DNA of 64,000 nucleotides from Cyprinodon diabolis (lineage: Eukaryota; Chordata; Actinopteri; Cyprinodontiformes; Cyprinodontidae). Within the stretch, counting starts at the first letter, position 1; every line of letters starts with the position of its first letter. The DNA lies in assembly GCA_030533445.1 (NCBI GenBank), contig CM060073.1, forward strand, positions 42,544,428-42,608,427. The letters are read 5' to 3'. The notes beneath the pieces were generated by a model. The model did no database searches and was not told where the DNA came from. It saw only the letters and a program-made list of their open reading frames with translations. Below are positions 38,623 to 49,439 of this stretch, piece by piece. The translations under genes and the position numbers were made by a program.

Positions 38623-39174
38623 TAGCCTGACGTAGTCCTACTCAATTCTAGTCAGAATATGAGTCTGATACTGCTCCATAGAGCTGTGATTATGGGGCGT
38701 GTTTCGAACGAACCAGGAAAAAAAATGCCTCTGCACTCAATTGGATAGACCTACAACCAATAAGAGCAACGGAGTGCATGACGTATGTTAAGCGACGCAT
38801 AGTTGTTGACAAAATTCAAAGCATGCAGTTGCACGCCTAGAATAAGAAGATGAACCTTGATCGCGTTTCTCTGTTCCTCTTTTAAAATTAATTTGCTGTC
38901 GATATCTTCTAGAACAGATCTAAAAGCAGAATCTACACACCTCAACTCTCCAGAGGCAGCCATTGTTGTTGTCACCCAAGCGCGCTTTGGTGACGTGGTT
39001 GATTACGTTACTGTTGATCATCTGTCCATCATCGTATAAAGCCCGCCCTGACAATTTGATTGGCCCGCCAGATATTGTGCGAGCATACTCGAGCTACTAT
39101 TGAGCAATGCCAGATCGAACTTCCCGACCTCAAACGTTGTGGGCGGGACTAAGTTCGGAATGGCACCCAGGCTA
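38623..39174 (-). mobile_element. short DNA transposon, copy 2 (inverted), with 9-bp target duplication
   Basis: A 552-bp copy in the opposite orientation, flanked by the perfect repeat GGATTCTCC (38614-38622 and 39175-39183), with ends TAGCCTG / CAGGCTA. In this copy the coding-like segment is open: the minus-strand frame 38975-38751 reads MAASGELRCVDSAFRSVLED then IDSKLILKEEQRNAIK and HLLILGVQLHA. LKEEQRNAIK resembles the Gln-motif entry of RecQ/DEAD helicases, but no Walker A follows before the end. The independent duplications in both copies prove the boundaries. Confidence 0.88.
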
Positions 39175-41324
39175 GGATTCTCCACCATGAACAGAATTAA
39201 AATAAATATGGATCAAGGCTCAAAATGAGCACCTTGATATGTGCTTTAGAATGGCTTTGTCTCCATTCAAACCCAGGTTTAAATCTTTGCAGGGCAGCAT
39301 AAAGCCCACTGCTCTCATTAGGCCATGAAAAAGAAAGAAAATAAACGGTCAATTCAGGTGTTTTATAAAATATGTGAATCAGGAAATTGTCTTTATACCA
39401 AACTGAATGATTGTGGTTCTCTACTTGAAAAAAACACTTTAGATTTTAAAATGGAAAAACTAAAAATTTTTTTTCTTTTATATTTTTTTTATTTAAAAAG
39501 CCAATGTCTAAGATGGATGCATAAACACGAATTGTATTTCAGTGTTAAATTCTGTTTAAAGTAACAGATTATTATTAAAAATGTCTCCGGACCTTTACTG
39601 GTTGATGATTTTCTTTTTCGGACCCCGCTGATTTTTATTTGGTTACCCCTGGTAAATGCATTCCAAAAACTGATTGATTGGAATTTAAGTACTCTTAGTC
39701 TCATCTGTTACTCTTTATTCACATATTATTTTATTATATAGATATATTTTCACACAAAACGAGACAAAAAAAATTTTAAAAATCAAGTAAGATAAGTTAG
39801 GAGACAAAACAAAAATAAAAATAAAAATTCTGAACAGAAGTGTGTAATGAGCTGAGTTTATATTGGTCTGAAGGTAGAATGAAATGCAGGTAAGCTAGTT
39901 ATTATAAAGACGTATTCTAAAATCCTGATAACAAACTAAAGTTGTAAATAATAAAAATGTAATAATCAACCGGACAATATATCAAAACTATAAGAAATGC
40001 CACTACTTGCAGAGTTTAAACATATCAACCACCAGAATGTACCCGATTGCCCTTTTTTCTTTAGTTCAGTTAAAAGCAGAAACAAATTTTTATAGAAGTT
40101 CATTTTCTCACGGATTAAAAGCTGCTGTCTATCACAGGAAATGTAACAGCATTTCTCCTTATCTATTGTAGTGCTTAAAAACAAAACAAAAATAAGCACC
40201 TGTCAGACTTCTAAGAAATCCAGAAAAGTATACCAGGCTGGATAAACCTGTTTGGTTCATCTCTACGGTTACACCCTTAGGATCCCTTTTGAAAAAAATG
40301 ACAATTATCATGAGAATTAAAAGTTCTATTTTATTTTATTAGACAGGAACTACCTAAGCCTTAGAAAACTTGTCCTTGCAATACTGGCCAGTCTATCTTT
40401 GTTTGCTATATGATGTACCACTATAAGACGTTACTAATTATGTCTAAATAAAAATTTGAATTACAAAAAAGAGAATTAAATGTTCTGAAAGTAAACAGCC
40501 TCAGTTATATTTTATTAAATTCTCTGTAACCAAAGAAAAAAAAAAACATACATATCATCCTTTACAGCACAAACCATTTAAAAGAAACTATAAACGTACT
40601 GCAATCACACCAAACACCCAATGGTCTGCTTCTATTTCTAGCAGGTTTCCTTATGTCTCTGTACATAAGAGCAGACTTTGAAGTCTACACTCTCGGCTCA
40701 GTTTCACTTTCTTCTGATGCTGATGGGATTTCACAGTCAGAGCTGACATACACCCTATCTCACCTTTCTCACGTACATAACAGGAATCCTTTTCACAGCT
40801 TCCTCCCACAGACCACCAAAACTGTTCCCACACATACATACTCCATACTGAGCAACAAAGGAGAGAAAAAAAGAACAAATTCACTGCATTTCAATGATAT
40901 GCATCCTTTTCAGTGCAAAGGTAGAACGGAATACCCAACCAACAGATAACCCCTAATGAGGTCTCTGTCTTCTGCTGTTTTTGCTCTGCAATTAGCCAGA
41001 GAGGGCAGTTAGCTGTAGGTAATGAGCCAAAGGAGAGAAGAGGAGGCTCTCAAGCCTCAGCAACCAAAACAAACAAAGCCCCGGCATGAGAGAGGTTTAT
41101 CTCTGCAGACACACATTGGCCTTCTTGTAATAATGAGCACCTTGAAATAGGAAAAAAAAAAACTAAGCTATTCTGCAAACACTCACCACAGAGAGATACA
41201 TCCAACACTTTGCATAAACATGATCAGATTTTGTCACGTTGCCGCCACAAAGCTCAGCACTGAGATTTTCTCTGATGGATTGGCAAAAAGCAGCGTATCA
41301 TTGTGAGGCAAAATAAAAAAAAAC

Positions 41325-41490
41325 ATGCATGTTTTTTTTAAATATTTCTATAAAAGGAGATCCAGAAAGTGCCATGGGCGTCCGTGCCTTTTGAATGACA
41401 AGCAAAATGGAAAAACAACACTGCATGTTACAACATGGTGGTGGCAGCATTATGCTGTGGTGGTTCTTTTTGACTGTAACCAAGGAAGCT
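41325..41490 (+). repeat. fragment of an old Tc1-type repeat
   Basis: The stretch around 41430-41462 (ACAACATGGTGGTGGCAGCA and TTATGCTGTGG) is a familiar dispersed fish repeat motif from the middle of decayed Tc1-like elements. No frame survives. Confidence 0.4.
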
Positions 41491-41800
41491 GCTTAAGGCT
41501 GCTACACACTACAAGGATTTTTTTCACGCCCCAACAGAAAATGATGTGATTTTGTCCCATCAGCCCATGCTCCGCATCTGCACTCATGGCTTACTCACCA
41601 ATCGCTTACAGCCTCTCACCTACTTGGATCCATTACTGCTCATTCGCATGAAAGTAAATCGCCTGTGATTGGTTACCTTTTCAGAAAATCCGGCCAATTG
41701 AGACAGCACTGTTTTCTTGCTGGTGTGGGTAGTAACATTAGTAAAGCATCTTTAGGTTAAATTAGTTTCCTAGAAAGTAAGCAGTACTCTAATTGGACAG

Positions 41801-42631
41801 TAGGGGTGTGCAAAATAATCGTCATGACGATGCATCGCGATTCTAATTTTTGTGATCTACTGCATCGATTCTTGACGCCAAGTATCGATTCTTAATTTAA
41901 AAAAATGAAAAAATAAAATACATGAATGGTTGCCGCACATCAGCCAAACCAAGTGGAATACAACTTCCAGTCCAGCAGATGTCGCTGCGGATGTGTTGAC
42001 GGCCGCTGCCTTGTGTCACAAGCATTTCCGGCCGCGGGATACTGTGACGAGTCATATGAAATAAAACATGGAGGACACTATGAAAATTCGCCCCGCGGTT
42101 CCATCACATTTCAAGTCAGATGCTTGGATGCATTTTGGCTTTAAAAACAAAGAAGGTAAAAAGAAATTGATATGATGCACGTCATTTGCAAAAGGGGAAA
42201 TGTGATACATTTGAATGTTTTCATTTCATTGGTTTAAAGGATCACTGAGGCCATGTAAACGGCACTGATTATAAGTTTGATTAATCCTAAGATCTTTTTG
42301 TCAGTGTGTCCACGCCAGTAATAGTAATATTTCTGTCCAGTATTTGTTTAATGGCAACACCTCCAAAAGTCGTTTCAATAAATACAGTTATGTATGAGTT
42401 CAGTTGCTTTCAGTTATGTATCAATTGAAGACACTATCCAGATCATACCCAGCCAGTCAGCCACTGGTAATGGCTGTATCTTTTTCTTACAGTGTTCGAT
42501 GAAAATATCGCAACGCATCACAATGCATCGCATTATTTCAGGTATCGTGATGCATCGTGTTAGAATCGCATCGTGGCATGTGAATCGAGATTCGAATCAA
42601 ATCATGACTTCTTTGCCAATACCCACCCCTA
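41801..42631 (+). mobile_element. non-autonomous hAT transposon with retained first transposase exon
   Basis: An 831-bp element flanked by the perfect 8-bp duplication TTGGACAG (41793-41800 and 42632-42639), with ends TAGGGGTGTGC / (complement) TAGGGGTGGGT, as in hAT elements. Both sides carry many copies of a GATGCATCG-like subterminal motif, the usual hAT transposase-binding pattern. Inside lies a short exon with a BED-finger-like N-terminus (42068-42155). The rest of the transposase is missing. It sits within an older Tc1-type relic. Confidence 0.9.
42068..42155 (+). pseudogene. hAT transposase first exon (BED-finger start)
   Basis: The frame reads MEDTMKIRPAVPSHFKSDAW then MHFGFKNKEG and stops at a donor-like GAAG|GTAAAA. 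SDxWxxFGF is the usual entry to the BED zinc finger of hAT/ZBED transposases; the cysteines would be in the next exon, which is absent here. Whether it is ever transcribed is unknown. Confidence 0.6.
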
Positions 42632-42999
42632 TTGGACAGATGGGCGTGTTTAGGTTGGGAAGGTGGAATTCCCCAATATGTCAAACTTTGTAGTCGTGTA
42701 GTACAACTCTGGTTGCTAAAGCAGTTGAAAATGGTACATCTGCTCACTTGCAGGCTTTACTGTATAAATGACCCTATTGATGTCGACTAACATGTCAACA
42801 ATGTTTTTTTTTCTCGTTCTTGCAACCCCAAGAAAAATAAAAGTATGCCTTGCTTCTTGTGGAGTATGTGGCAGCCTTCAGAGGTAATGTAAGGATGGAT
42901 AAAGCAAAGCAGGGGAAGCTGTAAGCACTTTAGAATAAAGAAGAGGGTTACCAATTCAAAGAACAAAGACTTAAAATGCTGCCCAAGCTACAAAGGAAT

Positions 43000-43330
43000 G
43001 GTTTAGATCAAAGAATGTGCGTATGTTAGAATGGCCTAGTCAAAGCTCAAACCTAAATCGTTTGAGTAATCTGGGGAAAGACTTGAAAATTGCTGCTCTA
43101 TGACTCTGCTCATCTAAATCTTCTTAAAGTTGATAACGTGAAAAAAGTACTTATAGCTGAAATTGACATTAAAAGCACTTTGGAAAGGTAATGAATCGAA
43201 ATGAGTTCAAAAACATGTCAAACATTTGTGGTTTTTAAATGTTAAAATTCAAAAATGTATAAATTCTTCCTATTTCAAGTATTTTGCTCCTTTGTTGCTT
43301 CCAATAAAATATATTCTGCAATTATTATGA
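43000..43330 (+). pseudogene. Tc1-type relic (DLNPIENLW region)
   Basis: Frame text EWPSQSSNLNRLSNLGKDLK at about 43030-43095 is a worn copy of the WPSQSPDLNPIENLWxDLK block of Tc1 transposases. The sequence after it is AT-rich tail. It probably belongs to the same old element as the fragment at 41325-41490, separated by later insertions including the hAT. Confidence 0.55.
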
Positions 43331-44929
43331 AACATGACAAAGTCTAAGAAGCAAAAATACTTTAATTCTACGTTGAATTCTCACTTAAACTCATGGGACA
43401 ACAAAGCAGGCAAATAATCAGGATACAAATTAAATTGTCCAATGTCGGTGGAAAGGATCATCCCCGGTTAACATGTGCTGCATTTCAATTTCTGTTCCCC
43501 ATAAAGCAAATTTTGTCTTCCAGTAAAATAGATCACAACAAGCCTGAACACACATGCAGATGAGCTGATCAGTGTTTCCTCACCATAATAAAACGACAAG
43601 ATATTGAAGATGTGAGCTCTTAAAAAAAACAAACAGCAGGATCAACGGAAGGACGTCCATTCTACCGCCCAGGGGGTGTTTGTGTATGACAGAACAAGCC
43701 CGTAAGTTTCACCAAGGGAGCTGTGTAGTGAAAGGGGATCTGTTCACAGCAGTGTTCAGATTTCAGACGTGCATCTGGGGAGAACAGATCGATCCTGATT
43801 GGCCAGCAGCCAGCCGTCGCCTTCAAACAAAGACTGGCCCAACCAAAGCTCTGGCACCAGGATTTATCCGCTGCAGCTGAAGTGGAATGCAAATTAAACA
43901 CACACATTTAGAATAATAACCAATGAGAGGGACCCTCCTGCATCATCTGTGGTGGCTTCGCCGTCATCATAACGCTCTGATTAAAGGGAGTGCGCTTTGA
44001 GCTAATCCTCCCGTCTCATTAGATGGAGTTAGTGTGCCTGGTTGCTGCCCACAGGAGATCCTCCCAAACCCACAGGAGAGCTGAGTATCCCTGCACAGCT
44101 CTCTGGGGCAGGATACAAACCCACAAAAACATACACAGGATCCTGTCAAATTGTCACACTCATACATGGAGAGCGACATCTCCTCTTCCAGTTCCTGTTA
44201 AAACTGCCCTCAGAGGATGAGATCATGGGCCCTGGGATACGGTATAAGCCTGCAACCAGTAAAGAGGCAACAAATAAAGCAGACATCAAAGTAAAAATGA
44301 CGCCTTGCAATCTGTCGACACAAGCCATTTCAATACACTGCATTCAACACAGATTTAAGAAGCACGCAAGCTTCTCTGTATCAAAGATGATTGCCCGTGG
44401 CTGAAGGTTGTGCACATTTAGAAACTGGAGGTAAATGTTTTAGAGGATCGCTCCTTGTCAGGCTGCACTGTGACACTTTTATCCCAGACAGAGGTGAAGG
44501 CAGCGCGCTGAACAACAGAAAGAGCAGAGATAAACGTCAAGCCCAGTTCTTACTCTGTGGTAATGGCTGACAAAGTGTTTACTGGCTCATCTCACAACCA
44601 GTCAAACTCAGGCGCTCTATCGGAGGGGAAAACATCAATGAGAAGGTTTAGAAACTAAACCCGACATCGTCTGAGAGCATTCCAGGATTGAAAAGACTCA
44701 AGGAAAACCATCTGCACTCACTTCCACATGTTTTATTTAAATGGAATAGGGAAAAAAAACTGTATTTACTATGAATCTCTATATTCATTCCATAACTTAT
44801 TCAACATAATACAGATTGACTTGAGAAGGTTTTCACACCCCTTCAGTGTATGTTGGATTTCATTCACCAGATTGGAGTAGTGTACATATAAATGTGACAA
44901 GGTAGAAAATAGGTTCCTTGTTTTAAAGT

Positions 44930-45110
44930 CTCAGCAAATAATCGCACTGCCTAAGGGTGAACCTGTTGGACAAAAGCATCCCAATAGTATAATGCTGCCA
45001 GTACCATGCTTCAGGCTGTCTTCTTCCCCTGCAGTGAATAGCTTTCCATTCAAGCTGAGCTGCTGCTCCTCCAGAGTCACATGGGCCTCCTAGCAGCTTG
45101 TTAAAAATCA
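44930..45110 (-). repeat. fragment of an old Tc1-type repeat, other orientation
   Basis: ATAATGCTGCCAGTACCATG near 44991-45010 is the complementary form of the motif seen at 41430-41462, so this is another decayed copy in the opposite orientation. The boundaries are uncertain. Confidence 0.35.
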
Positions 45111-46793
45111 TGAGCCTTTATGAGCATTGTGAATGTAAATGGACGGCCATGTTGGCAGCTTTGAGGTTGTGCAACACTATTTTCAGATCATACAATTCTG
45201 ATGTTATTAAAGAAAAGAGGTTTTATAAACAATTTCACAAGAAAGATTTTAGATTTAACTAAAAAGTGTATGAATATTTCTGCAAGGTGTTTTATACTCA
45301 TCAGAATTTCCATGTGTTCAAAAACTGACAACATAACAAAATAATACATTCTTATCTAATAAAATTCAACCCATTAAAGGTGACACAGTGCAGTTCCATG
45401 CACTGTAGGGTCACCTTCTACAGATCCCATGTGTATGTCTGTGAGCCATGTGACGCTTTCATGTTACATAACGTCCACAAAAGAGAGAGGAAAACCAAGA
45501 TCTCACAGCCAAAGACTGAAAAGTGACATGTGTCTCCCACATTCAATAGAGCTTCAAAGATATTTTGCTCATGAATAACTGGTTTCTAGCTGATCGAAAA
45601 AACACCACAGTATAATAACTGTTTCTTGTTAAATAAGAAAATAAAAGTTAGGACTACTAAAAAAAGGCATTATTCTCCCCCATTTTTAAAAGTGGGATTC
45701 TGTTTAAAGGTCTTTAACAGTGTCTTAACTTCTGAAGCTAATTTTGCTTTCACCCTTCTGTATAAATAATAATTAGTTGGTTTCAAAAAGCCAAATAATT
45801 ATTATTGTCAGATCATTGCAGTGGTTGTGCAAAGACAACTTTAAACCTTTAAATCATCTCAATGTTTTCATTAGGTGGTTATTTTACGCTAATTTGCAAA
45901 GGAAATGGATGCAAGAGGTGGAGCACTCCAAGTGATCTTCCTGTGTGAAACACATTCTGAGAACAGAAAATAGAGCGACTATCTGATGGAAAAGTTAGGG
46001 GTAAAAACACAAAAAAAATTTTTAACTCAGGCTCATTCCTGACAAATACCTCCCCTACATCGATTTTAGAAAATTAAACCATGCACACAGGAGGTTTTTT
46101 AAAATGTTCTCCACATCAACCCACAGAATTATGCCACTCATCTTTTTTTTTTTTACTTGTCAGTCAATCACAATCCTTCAAAAACAACCACAACTGTTTG
46201 AAACAATGCATGGACCAAGAATAAGAAAAATGCAATCAAAATGTGGCTGAAGCACCTCTGACGAAATCCAATTTTTAACTCCACCGTACGGCCCAGCGTA
46301 AACAATGTTCACACATGTGTGACAGAGTGAAGAGATATTTATCACAGACCGTGATGTGCTGGAAAATAATTTCGTTCTTTTCATGTACAGGTTTGTAACT
46401 CTCCACTTCAGCCAGGCGTTTTTAGAATCATTAGTTTTAAGGAATGGATAATACTGTAAATAAAAATGTGTAATTTATCCTAGATATCCTGCTACGTGTG
46501 GACAAGGCCTCAAGAGTGCTACTGTGTCTCCTTTTCCTAACAGACATTTTATCTGCATTTTTCAGTACGTTTCCCACAAGAAAAAGATGGAAAGCACACT
46601 TCCTCTTCGCTCAATTCCCATTAGCTTTCTCATTATTAACCACATTATTGAAATGTGCCTCACTAAAATTTTTTGTCACCATGTTTACGTCAGAAGGAAG
46701 TTAAAATGTGGCTCAGTTAATTTATTGTCAGAAACTGAAACTGCTTTTTTTTTTTTTTTATTAAACAAAAATAAACGTTTGCAAATTTTTCAC

Positions 46794-47088
46794 TTAACCC
46801 TTTAAAGCCAATTGTATCGTATTTAATACATAGGTTTTTTAAACCTCTAAATCATCAGTGTTATATTTTTTATTCTTGAAAACCCTGACTTACACAATAA
46901 GATTCATGTAGTGAACAGAAAACATTTAAGAGATATAGAGGAAAGCCTCATGTATCAAATTTAATGCAAAAGAATTATCCAATTTAAATTGTACAAAACG
47001 TATTTTTTGTCAGAAAGTTCAATGACAACTCTAATAAAAAAAAAGAATGCTGTCAATTATTTTATAGGGTCCAGGCTTTAAAGGGGTA
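46794..47088. mobile_element. TTAA-type MITE
   Basis: A 295-bp element beginning TTAACCCTTTAAAGCC and ending GGCTTTAAAGGGGTA, inverted ends of about 15 bases with one or two mismatches. TTAA at the left end suggests a piggyBac- or Kolobok-like family; the right TTAA is mutated. The interior is AT-rich with no frame. Confidence 0.55.
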
Positions 47089-47869
47089 GGATTTTTAAAA
47101 AAGGTAAAACTTCTTGCATACAGTACTTTCACATATCTGCAAATGTAAATATGTAATGCAGTTCTATAAAATGAGAATGGACATAAAGGCAATAACTTAA
47201 TGAGGAAACAGGCTGCTGACCTTTGTCAAGGTCGCTTCCATTCAACCACTGAATGAAGCCGAGCCGACATGAAAACATAGTAACTAGACTTTAACCACCT
47301 TAATGCTTCCTTTTGCTTCTGTTTTCACCTGTAGTTTTGCAGCTTTTTTAGACCAACCCCCACCATGAATTAATCAAAGACTCCAGGAAAAGCTCTAGAG
47401 AGACAGAAGTTTTCTTCCGCTGTGTGGAGCAGCTTTTATGGATCAGAAACTAAAGGAATGCTGCCTTGTGGTTCTGATTAAAGTTTCTCTGTTTTAAAGA
47501 TAAAAGTGGCGTGATGTTTAGAAATAAGCAAAGAATAAGTGTTATAAAGTGTAAATCTTTGTGTCAATACTGTAATTCATCATTTTCACTCGAGGTTACC
47601 ATAGCGTGGCAATTTCCTTCTATTTAAGACATGAAGCTACTCCTACTGTGTTTTGAAAAAGTATTTTATATGTACATTTCTTCAGTTTGTGTTTTTAAGA
47701 ACAAGAAAGAAAAGGAGCAAAAAAAAAAGGGAAATTCCAAGGTGAAAACTGCTGATGACAAAAAAGAGAAAGAAAAGTCCATCTAACATTTGCCTCAAAA
47801 CGTTGACAAAGATGTAAGACTAGAAAAAAAAATGTGGATATACTAGAACAAAAGTGGATTTTTTTTTTT

Positions 47870-47929
47870 GGATGGATGGATGGATGGATGGATGGATGGA
47901 TGGATGGATGGATGGATGGATGGATGGAT
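47870..47929. repeat. (GGAT)15 microsatellite
   Basis: Sixty bases of perfect GGAT repeats preceded by a T run. No LINE-tail text of the 19101-19239 type is visible beside it. The overlapping Ile-His-Pro-Ser frames are artefacts of the repeat. Confidence 0.95.
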
Positions 47930-48453
47930 TGTTTTTCTGCTACATCCATCCTTTAACAAATCTTTTTTGTTTTTTAAAAACATTCTCATACTGACATAAT
48001 GGTGATGTGGTGATGATATGTTGCTCTTTTGTTGGTTCAGGGTCACACATTATGATGAAGCCCAATTCTGACTGCCTAAATGAAGCTTTTGGAGGCCTTC
48101 AGTCAAAGTTCAGATATATCAATTTAAGGCGCTGTGATATGATCTTAAAGAGGCCCTAATTATCTTAATTGTGGCTGAAATACAATATATGAGCCATAAT
48201 TCCCATTTCTATAAAAAGCTGACTGCCAGTGATCGCAAATGTTTAACGGAAGTTGTTACTATCAAGAGTGGAACACGCTTTAGATATAGGAGAGAATTAT
48301 TCACATTTGTGTTTGGTTTGCTGGTTACAAAAAACAATAAGGGGCCAATTCATTTCCACTCTACTCTTCTATCTCAGGTTATGTCATCTGTACTCTCCGT
48401 CATCTCAGGCAAGTCATCTCTGCCCACAGAAAGGATGATTACCCACCGCTTAC

Positions 48454-48712
48454 CTGTGTCCTGTCGAAACTGGTGCATGGACTGGAGGTCGATGATGTAA
48501 GGGGAGAGCTGGGCATCCACCTGCCCCAGAACCACGCTTCCTCTGGCATCCCCCTTCAGTACGTTCTCGATGTGGTGGCACACTGCTGCACTGTACGGCC
48601 TCCAGCGCCCGTGTTCATTCATCCACTCCCAGACCACCACCCGGGCCAGGTTCTGAGGTGGGTACCCCACTCCGTTCATGGGCACCAGGAGCCCCGATCC
48701 CGGGCGAGCCAT
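48454..48712 (-). CDS. dtx1: dtx1 first coding exon (start codon and first WWE domain)
   Basis: This exon encodes the N-terminal 86 residues of Deltex-1 plus one base of codon 87. It begins MARPGSGLLVPMNGVGYPPQ, which aligns with the DTX1 N-terminus. The first WWE domain follows, with VVVWEWMNEHGRW (W28, E29, W30, W37), then CHHIENVLKGDARGSVVLGQ and IIDLQSMHQFRQDTG. In Deltex proteins the paired WWE domains bind the Notch ankyrin repeats and ADP-ribose chains. The donor is CAG|GTAAGC with GT at 48453-48452, in phase 1, which fits the acceptor at 9080 exactly. The ATG at 48712 is chosen because it matches the family N-terminus; I see no longer start in frame. The reading frame running past the donor is intronic and should not be translated. 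The intron to the next exon is 39.4 kb. Confidence 0.95.
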
Positions 48713-49015
48713 CTCTCTTGGTGGTGTCTGCGTCCGAGCTGCTGGGAACGTCTCCTGCTAGATCACCACTGAGACCACTACCCCGTCAGTCAGCTCACAC
48801 ACAAGAACATCTTCTTGGAGCAGCAAGAGAAAATAGCTTGAATCAGCAGTTATCTCATGCTGCTTTCAGCCGATCAGCTCAAATGAAGTCATCTTCTGCA
48901 GGTTTCTTTCTGACAGGTAGCAATCTAATGAAGCAACGTCAACCTCTTTGTTGTCTTGTTTGAATTGGCAGATCCTGATGATGATGATAATGATGATTGA
49001 GGATCCCAAGGAGAA
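48713..49015 (-). other. dtx1: probable dtx1 5' UTR part of the first coding exon
   Basis: Upstream of the dtx1 ATG the minus strand has a strong splice-acceptor-like site, a long pyrimidine tract ending CACCTGCTGCAG, with AG at 49017-49016. If used, the exon would begin at 49015 with about 300 bases of 5' UTR, and a separate non-coding first exon would lie further upstream. The site is visible in the sequence, but its use is inference. An unspliced leader from a promoter near 49.6 kb is the alternative. Confidence 0.4.
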
Positions 49016-49439
49016 CTGCAGCAGGTGAAGAGGAGAAAATCCCTAAACAAAAGACAGAGAACAAGCGTATTCTTAAAAAAAAGATGTTTACAGTTTCTGC
49101 AGAAAGTGGAAAAAATCTTATCTCTTAATGCTTTAGCCTTGTTTCCGTCTGGCTATTCTGATTTCTTACAATCATCTTTGTGCAAGTCTGTGTCAGCAGC
49201 AGAATAATAATAACACATCAGATGTGTAGATGGGCAATGTGAGGACACGGCTGAACAGAGCAGGTATTATCTGATTATATTCTGGATGGTATCTTACAGA
49301 CAGATCTGTAACCCCCCCCAAAAAAAAAACCAACAAAAAAAAAACCAACAAAAAAAAAAACATGCAATATCTCGATTAACTGTCAATAGCAATAAAAACA
49401 GAGGTCTCAAAGCGATGTTACAGATACAGACCTGTAGGC

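Larger units (their letters stand above)
9080..48453 (-). other. dtx1: dtx1 intron 1 (39.4 kb, rich in transposons)
   Basis: This intron is bounded by a GTAAGC donor (48453) and a TTTCCCTGTAG acceptor (9080). No host exon is visible inside on either strand. Recognisable content is listed separately: two inverted copies of a 9-bp-TSD element, a DIRS remnant, a V-SINE, another SINE, Tc1 and hAT relics, a non-autonomous hAT, MITEs and simple repeats. The main unannotated blocks (9.1-13.1, 13.5-15.6, 17.0-19.1, 19.3-21.3, 23.1-26.0, 29.8-31.4, 34.6-36.2, 39.2-41.3, 43.3-44.9 and 45.3-46.7 kb) are AT-rich, without long coherent frames. I see nothing identifiable in them, though conserved enhancers cannot be excluded by eye. 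Confidence 0.85.

Noticed and set aside
43680..44404. Several overlapping open frames of 65-120 residues
   Set aside because: Frames on both strands overlap in a slightly GC-richer patch; none shows domain motifs or consistent starts.
47695..48046. Frames with repeated Ile-His-Pro-Ser
   Set aside because: They are a translation of the (GGAT)n microsatellite.
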